Part shown: positions 59,311 to 64,000 of the stretch, piece after piece
Layout: every line of letters starts with the position of its first letter
How positions within the stretch are numbered: position 1 is the first letter of the stretch
Assembly: GCA_002307375.1 (NCBI GenBank)
Contig: NTJI01000001.1
Span: 248,001 to 312,000 of the forward strand
DNA: 64,000 bases
Direction: 5' to 3'
Origin: Lysobacteraceae bacterium NML93-0399
Lineage (GTDB): Bacteria > Pseudomonadota > Gammaproteobacteria > Xanthomonadales > Xanthomonadaceae
Made by a program: the position numbers and the translations under genes
Notes under the pieces: generated by a model
The model's input: only the letters and a program-made list of their open reading frames with translations
What the model was told of the DNA's origin: nothing
The model's database searches: none

Positions 59311-61112
59311 GCGACCGCCTCGGTCATCGCCGGCACGCGCCAGCGCGCGCCGGCCCAGTCGACGACGGCCTCGCTGTGCGTGGCGACGACGACGGTGCAG
59401 TCCGCCGGCAACCAGGCGTCGAGCGCTGCAAGCAGGTCGGCTTCGGTGCCCGGGTCGAGGAATGCCGTGGGCTCGTCGAGCAGCAGCAGTTGCGGCCGCA
59501 GCAACAGCGCACGCGCCAGCGCGACGCGGCGCGCTTCGCCACCGGACAGGCCGAAGCCCCTTTCGCCGATCACCGTGTCCATGCCCTCGGGCAGCTGGGC
59601 CACGAACTGCGTGACCTGGGCGATGCGCGCCGCCTGCGCGAGCGCCGCGTCGTCGGCATCGGGCGCGCCGATGCGCAGGTTGTCGGCGATGCTGCCGTGG
59701 AACAGCCAAGGCCGCTGGCCGGCCAGCGCGATGCGCGTGCCGGGCGCCACGCACACCTCGCCTGCCTCGGGCGGCAACCAGCCGGCCATCGTGTCGAGCA
59801 GCGTGCTCTTGCCCGAGCCGCTCGGGCCGATCAGCGCGAGTCGGCTGCCGGCGGGGATCGATAACGAAACGTCACGCAATGCAGGTGTTCGTGCGCCGGG
59901 GTGGCGGAGGGTGGCGTTGGAAATTCGGACGCGCACCTCACTCTGCGCACTGCTGCTCTGCCCCCTTCCCCCGCCCGCGGGGGAAGGCTGGGATGGGGGC
60001 AGCTTCGAGGGGCCGATCTCTGTCGATGGCGCGCAAGCGTCGCCCCCACCCCAACCTTCCCCCGCGTGCGGGGGAGGGAGCCGGTCCCACGAGAATTCCG
60101 GCAACCCCTCGAACGCCGCTTCGATCTCCGCCACCGCCGCCAGCGCATTCGCGCGGTCGTGGTAGTTCGCGGCCAGCCGCCGCAACGGCGCGTAGAACTC
60201 CGGCGCCAGCAGCAGGCAGAACAGACCGGTCGACAGCGGCAGCGTCTCGCCGCGCAGGTCGAGCATGCCGAGGTAGGTGAAGCCGAAATACACCGCCAGC
60301 AGCGCGACGCTGACCGAGGCGAAAAATTCGAGCACCGCCGAAGACAGGAATGCGATCCGCAGCACCCGCATGCTGCGCACGCGGATCGCCTCGGTTGCCT
60401 CGCCGACTTGCGCCAGTTCCGCATCGCCGCGGCCGTAGACGCGGATCAGGTCGAGCCCGCGCAGGCGGTCGGTGAAATGCGCACCGGCGCGCGCCAGTGC
60501 GACCAGCTGGCGGCGCCCCGCGCTCTCGGCGCCCATGCCGATCAGCATCATGAAGATCGGTGCCAGCGGCGCGGTCAGCAGCAGGACGATGCCGACGATC
60601 CAGTCGACCGAAAACACCGCGACCAGGATGGCCAGCGGCACCAGCATCGTTTCGGCGCGCGCAACGAGATAGCCGCTAAAGTAGTTGGCGGTCGCATCGA
60701 CGTGACTGGTCGACAGCGCCACCAGCGCGCCGCTACGCCGTCCGCGCAGCCAGACCGGGCCGCGCGCCGCGACCGCAGCCGCCAGATCCACGCGCATGCG
60801 CGCAAGCACCGTCTCCACGACATCGGCCTGCAGCCGCTGGCCGATCCACACCAGCACCGCACGGGCGAGCAGCGTGCCCGCCAGCAGCAGCATCGGGGCG
60901 CGGATCGCGGCCAGACCTGCCCCGGCGAACAGCAGCGCATCGAGCGCCCAGGCGATGGCCGCGGCCTGCGGAATCCACAGCCAGCCGGCCAGCACCTGGC
61001 AGGTGCAGGCCAGGCGATGCCGGCCCCGCGACGTTGCGAGCCGCGCGTCCAGCCACTGCGTGCGCTGGCGCCGTTGCGCGCCCGCGGCGTTCACTGGCGT
61101 GGGCACGCTCAT
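59307..61112 (-). CDS. cydD: thiol reductant ABC exporter subunit CydD, with in-frame REP-pair insert
   Basis: 601 residues from ATG 61112. TM domain (residues ~20-320) then ATPase: Walker A GPSGSGKST, signature LSGGEARRVALARAL, Walker B LLLLDEPTAFLD. Between them residues ~343-385 are not protein-like: LPPPHAGEGWGGGDAC and KLPPSQPSPAGGGRGQ, the translation of a palindromic DNA element (59957-60084). The linker keeps the frame open, so the exporter is probably functional. First gene of cydDC; cydAB are not in the window. Confidence 0.92.
   Translation of the reverse strand: MSVPTPVNAAGAQRRQRTQWLDARLATSRGRHRLACTCQVLAGWLWIPQAAAIAWALDALLFAGAGLAAIRAPMLLLAGTLLARAVLVWIGQRLQADVVETVLARMRVDLAAAVAARGPVWLRGRRSGALVALSTSHVDATANYFSGYLVARAETMLVPLAILVAVFSVDWIVGIVLLLTAPLAPIFMMLIGMGAESAGRRQLVALARAGAHFTDRLRGLDLIRVYGRGDAELAQVGEATEAIRVRSMRVLRIAFLSSAVLEFFASVSVALLAVYFGFTYLGMLDLRGETLPLSTGLFCLLLAPEFYAPLRRLAANYHDRANALAAVAEIEAAFEGLPEFSWDRLPPPHAGEGWGGGDACAPSTEIGPSKLPPSQPSPAGGGRGQSSSAQSEVRVRISNATLRHPGARTPALRDVSLSIPAGSRLALIGPSGSGKSTLLDTMAGWLPPEAGEVCVAPGTRIALAGQRPWLFHGSIADNLRIGAPDADDAALAQAARIAQVTQFVAQLPEGMDTVIGERGFGLSGGEARRVALARALLLRPQLLLLDEPTAFLDPGTEADLLAALDAWLPADCTVVVATHSEAVVDWAGARWRVPAMTEAVA
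59957..60084. repeat. REP pair (BIME) embedded in cydD
   Basis: Left arm CCCTTCCCCCGCCCGCGGGG-GAAGGCTGGGATGGGGG (59964-60000) and right arm CGCCCCCACCCCAACCTTCC-CCCGCGTGCGGGGGAGGG (60041-60078) are inverted copies, each also an internal palindrome. The region is translated in frame and lies at the TMD-NBD linker. Confidence 0.85.
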
Positions 61113-61263
61113 CGGAAGATGGCCATGCGCAAAAACGTCACCCCGTTTCGATACCGACACCGCACACCGGCATCGCGAGACGCTATTATCGCAGCCCGCC
61201 GCGTCCGGGACGCAGCCGCCACCCGCATCGCGACGTGGCCGCCGCCGATCCTTCACGAAGTGC

Positions 61264-61293
61264 TTGCCCTCCCCGAGGGTGCATCAGTAGAAT
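61264..61293 (+). promoter_or_regulatory. predicted promoter of tRNA-Pro
   Basis: TTGCCC (-35, 61264-61269), 18-nt spacer, TAGAAT (-10, 61288-61293) followed by a GC-rich discriminator (GCGCGGC), typical of stringently controlled stable-RNA promoters. The tRNA starts 15 nt later. Confidence 0.65.
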
Positions 61294-61307
61294 GCGCGGC
61301 TCACCTT

Positions 61308-61385
<78 letters not shown>

Positions 61386-61412
61386 CGGCCGCAAAGCGGC
61401 AGGTGATCATCG

Positions 61413-61437
61413 AAAACCGGCCAATGGCCGGTTTTTT
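61413..61437 (+). terminator. rho-independent terminator after tRNA-Pro
   Basis: AAAACCGGCC-AAT-GGCCGGTTTTTT: 7-bp GC stem plus A/T extension and six T. Starts 29 bp after the tRNA. Confidence 0.92.
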
Positions 61438-61486
61438 CGTTTTCTGCCGCGCCCGGCTCGCGGTGATCCAGGTGCCGCCCGCCGCC

Positions 61487-62707
61487 ATGACGCCCCACGC
61501 CTCTGCACGCACTTCGCGCGTGCTGCCGATCCTGGTGCTGGCGGGTATTGCGCTCTCGGCCTTCAACCTGCGCACCGCGGTGACGTCGTTGACGCCGCTG
61601 CTCGACCTGCTCGGCGCGCGATTCGGATTCGGGTCCACCACGGCCGGCCTGCTCGGCATGCTGCCGACGCTGGCATTCGCCCTGTTCGGTGTCGCCACGC
61701 CCGCGCTCACGCGGCGCATCGGTCTGGAGCGCACGGCCCTGCTGGCGATGTCGCTCGCAGCACTCGGGCTGATCATGCGTTCGCTGGCCCAGGGCGTGGG
61801 CGTCCTGGGGCTCGGCGCGGCCGTGGCGCTGGCCGGCATGGGCATCGGCAACGTGGTGCTGCCGCCGCTGGTCAAACGCTGGTTTCCCACGCGGGTGGGC
61901 GCGATCAGCACCGTCTACATCACCGTGCTGCAACTGGGCACGATGCTGCCGGCGCTGGTCGCGGTGCCGCTGGCCGATGCCGCCGGCTGGCGCGTGGCGC
62001 TGGGCGTATGGGCACTGACGGCCGCCGTCGCCGCGCTGCCGTGGGCCTGGCTGCTGCTGCGCCATCGCGACGCGCTGGCTCCGCCGGTGGCGACGGTCGA
62101 TGCGTCGGCAGCCGCGTCGGCGCCGGTCGGCCGGGTCTGGCGTTCGCCCATCGCCTGGGGCATGGCGCTGATGTTCGGCACCACGTCGCTGATCACCTAT
62201 TCGATGTTCACCTGGCTGCCGCTGCTACTGACCGAAGCCGGCGCCTCGCCCGCTTTCGGCGGCGCGATGGTCGCGCTGTTCTCGGCGCTGGGCCTGGTCG
62301 GCGCGCTCGGCATGCCGGCGGTTGCGGTGCGCATGCGCAATCCGTTCGTCATCGTGCTGCTGTGCGCCGGCTGCCATCTGGCCGCCTATGCGGGCCTGCT
62401 GCTGGCGCCGATGCAGGCACCGGTGCTGTGGGTGTTCCTGCTGGGCCTGGGGCCGACCACGTTTCCGCTCGCGCTGACGCTGATCAATCTGCGCACGCGC
62501 ACGCCCGCCGGCTCGGCCGCACTTTCCGGCTTCATGCAGGGCACCGGCTATGCGATCAGTTGCGCCGGGCCACTGCTGTTCGGCGTGCTGCACGCAGCAA
62601 GCGGCGGCTGGGTCTGGCCGTTCGGGATGCTGGTGGTCGCGGTGGCGGTTCTGCTGTTCGGCGGATGGCTGGCGTGCAAGCCGCGTTGGCTTGAGGACAG
62701 CTGGTAG
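61487..62707 (+). CDS. MFS transporter, CynX/NimT-like
   Basis: 406 residues, ~12 TM helices. The opening ILVLAGIALSAFNLRTAVTS with the NLR motif, and WFPTRVGAISTVYITVLQLG in TM4-5, are characteristic of the CynX/NimT group. Substrate unknown (cyanate or nitroimidazole transport has been linked to relatives). ATG 61487 chosen from the position of TM1. Confidence 0.85.
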   Translation: MTPHASARTSRVLPILVLAGIALSAFNLRTAVTSLTPLLDLLGARFGFGSTTAGLLGMLPTLAFALFGVATPALTRRIGLERTALLAMSLAALGLIMRSLAQGVGVLGLGAAVALAGMGIGNVVLPPLVKRWFPTRVGAISTVYITVLQLGTMLPALVAVPLADAAGWRVALGVWALTAAVAALPWAWLLLRHRDALAPPVATVDASAAASAPVGRVWRSPIAWGMALMFGTTSLITYSMFTWLPLLLTEAGASPAFGGAMVALFSALGLVGALGMPAVAVRMRNPFVIVLLCAGCHLAAYAGLLLAPMQAPVLWVFLLGLGPTTFPLALTLINLRTRTPAGSAALSGFMQGTGYAISCAGPLLFGVLHAASGGWVWPFGMLVVAVAVLLFGGWLACKPRWLEDSW

Positions 62708-62734
62708 GGTCGCTGACTGCCGTACAGGCTTCGC

Positions 62735-62748
62735 TGAGAATTTTCTCA
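62735..62748. promoter_or_regulatory. palindrome upstream of the PgaA-like gene
   Basis: TGAGAATTTTCTCA is a perfect 6-bp inverted repeat with a TT centre, 172 bp before the GTG start. Just after it GCAGAT/ATCTGC (62753-62772) forms another short stem. Candidate operator for the downstream gene. Confidence 0.3.
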
Positions 62749-62919
62749 ACCCGCAGATTGCTCCGGATCTGCGCCGGTTCGGTTGCCAACGTGTGGCTAA
62801 CTGACGTTTCCCATCGTGCATCGCCGTAATGCCGAGGCGCGCGCTCACACATCGCGTGGACGGGTATCTCAACAGCATGCCGCGGCCCGCGACATCCGCC
62901 GCAGTTCCGACGAGATGCC

Positions 62920-64000
62920 GTGCTTCGTGTTCACAGCTTCACCGCAACGCATCGCCTGCGCGTACTTCCGCTCGCATTGGCAGCTGCGCTCTGCGCGCTT
63001 CCCGGTCGCGCAAGCGCCGTGGCCGGTGGCGACGTGCTCAGCAGGACCGAGATGCAACGCGCGCAGGGGCACCATGCCGAGCCGCTGTCGTCGATCGAAC
63101 GACATCTAGCAGCCGCGCCTGGCGACGACGATGTGTTCCGACTGCGCGTGCTGACGCTGGCCGATCTGGGCGCGTCGCGTCTGGCGGCCGACGCAATGCG
63201 CGAGCGTCCGCACCTGTTCGCCGACCATGAGCGCGAACGCATCGAAGGCGATGCAGTGGCCCGCGCGATCGGATGGGGCCGGGTCGAACCCGAATCGCCG
63301 GGAGCCCGTCTCGACGAGAGCCGCGCCGCGCTGGCCGAACTCGAGCGCCTGCAGCGCGACACGCCGCGCCAGACCAACTGGGAAGCGACGCGTCTGCGGG
63401 TGGATGCACTGTCGGCTCTGAACCATCTGCAGCGGCACGAAGCGGTCGTGTCCGGCTATCAGGCGCTGCTCGATGACGGCATCGACGTGCCCGCCTACAT
63501 CCTCGGCACGGTCGGCGATTCGCTGGTCGCCCTGCGCCGCCCCGACGAAGCAATCCCGGTCCTCGAATCGGCGAGCGCGCATGCGCCCGGTGACGTCAAC
63601 GCACAGATCCTGCTCGGTTACGCCTACATCGAGACCGAGCGCTTCGAGCGTGCACTGCCGCTGTTCGAGACGCTGGCCGCGTCGCAAGAGGCCTGGCCAC
63701 GTCAGGCCGGTGCGAACCATGGCTACGAGAACTGGGACCGCTACAGCGCCGACGTGAACCACGCGCTGGCGCATTCCTATGCGAACGACAACGCGCGCGC
63801 CGAGGCGATGCTGCAGTCGCAGGTCGCCATCGGTCCGAACAATGCCGGTCTGCAGGCTGCCTACGGCGCGGTGCAATCGCGACGCTCGCGCCCGGCCGCT
63901 GCGCTGGAACGCTTCGACATGGCGCGCACGCTGGCGCCGCAGGATCTCGACGCGCTGGCCGGACGCGTCGGCGCGCTGACCGCGCTGGACCGCATCGACG
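62920..64000 (+). CDS. PgaA-like exopolysaccharide export porin, partial
   Basis: Frame open from 62830 to the right edge; GTG 62920 gives a signal peptide (VLRVHSFTATHRLRVLPLALAAALCALPGRASA). The following ~320 residues are TPR-like helical pairs: LRVDALSALNHLQRHEAVVS, GYQALLDDGIDVPAYILG, LVALRRPDEAIPVLESASAH and ILLGYAYIETERFERALPLF. The order of repeats and the phrase 'YQALLDDGIDVPAYI...ADSLVALRRPDEA' resemble the periplasmic domain of PgaA (poly-N-acetylglucosamine export). The outer-membrane barrel would lie beyond the window. Confidence 0.6.
   Translation, partial: MLRVHSFTATHRLRVLPLALAAALCALPGRASAVAGGDVLSRTEMQRAQGHHAEPLSSIERHLAAAPGDDDVFRLRVLTLADLGASRLAADAMRERPHLFADHERERIEGDAVARAIGWGRVEPESPGARLDESRAALAELERLQRDTPRQTNWEATRLRVDALSALNHLQRHEAVVSGYQALLDDGIDVPAYILGTVGDSLVALRRPDEAIPVLESASAHAPGDVNAQILLGYAYIETERFERALPLFETLAASQEAWPRQAGANHGYENWDRYSADVNHALAHSYANDNARAEAMLQSQVAIGPNNAGLQAAYGAVQSRRSRPAAALERFDMARTLAPQDLDALAGRVGALTALDRID

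Overview
The window is GC-rich chromosomal DNA from a gammaproteobacterium, most likely of the Xanthomonadaceae/Lysobacteraceae (Luteimonas- or Lysobacter-like). The basis is gene content and order (rpsF-rpsR-rplI-dnaB-alr, a his operon led by a TrpR-like regulator, cyoABCD-SURF1, a RegB/RegA pair) and intergenic DNA crowded with short palindromic (REP/BIME) repeats of the 'GTAGGAGCG' and 'GTCATTCCCGC' types. No phage, insertion sequence, CRISPR array or resistance island is visible. The genus is an inference; no rRNA is present.

Layout. 1-6.1 kb: a lysine/alanine-rich protein running off the left edge, a rhomboid protease, a POT peptide transporter, and a divergent operon of an M14 peptidase and two lipoproteins. 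6.1-10.8 kb (minus strand): rpsF-rpsR-rplI and dnaB-alr, separated by about 660 bp holding a rho-independent terminator, a composite dispersed repeat and two DnaA boxes. 11-17.6 kb: an MFS transporter divergent from cyoABCD-SURF1 (heme-copper quinol oxidase). 17.6-18.2 kb: an inverted second copy of the composite repeat. 18.2-22.4 kb: HesB/IscA protein, asnS, two small conserved proteins, an atypical SDR and nei. 22.5-29.7 kb: an eight-gene kynurenine-pathway operon (semialdehyde dehydrogenase, carbonic anhydrase, RidA-type deaminase, 3-hydroxyanthranilate dioxygenase, ACMS decarboxylase, tautomerase, kynU, kmo). 29.8-36.9 kb: sbcB, a DUF2461 protein, TetR plus an efflux outer-membrane factor beside the stump of a deleted RND pump, DUF2939, PAP2 and ispG. 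37-41 kb: RegB/RegA redox pair, PCu(A)C copper chaperone, xseA. 41.3-44.5 kb: an acetolactate-synthase-like ThDP enzyme and an aldehyde dehydrogenase. 44.6-52.2 kb: complete his operon (TrpR-like regulator-hisG-D-C-B-H-A-F-IE). 52.4-57.2 kb: TPR protein, a 170-bp-period REP array, membrane protein, a histidine-ammonia-lyase-like MIO enzyme and hisS. 57.6-61.1 kb: cydDC. 61.3 kb to the end: tRNA-Pro(CGG), an MFS transporter and the 5' part of a PgaA-like porin.

How the genes fit together. Three themes recur. Respiration and redox: cyo oxidase with SURF1, RegB/RegA, CydDC and PCu(A)C all serve terminal oxidase synthesis or assembly. Tryptophan catabolism: the operon covers kynurenine to 2-aminomuconate and on toward oxalocrotonate, with an ACMS decarboxylase that diverts carbon from quinolinate/NAD. 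Histidine: biosynthesis, an ammonia-lyase and the tRNA synthetase lie within 13 kb. The most unusual DNA is non-coding: a two-copy composite repeat whose hairpin shows a compensatory base-pair change, a REP pair absorbed in frame into cydD, a probable palindromic operator at the his promoter, and a tRNA-Cys-like relic upstream of the acetolactate-synthase-like gene.
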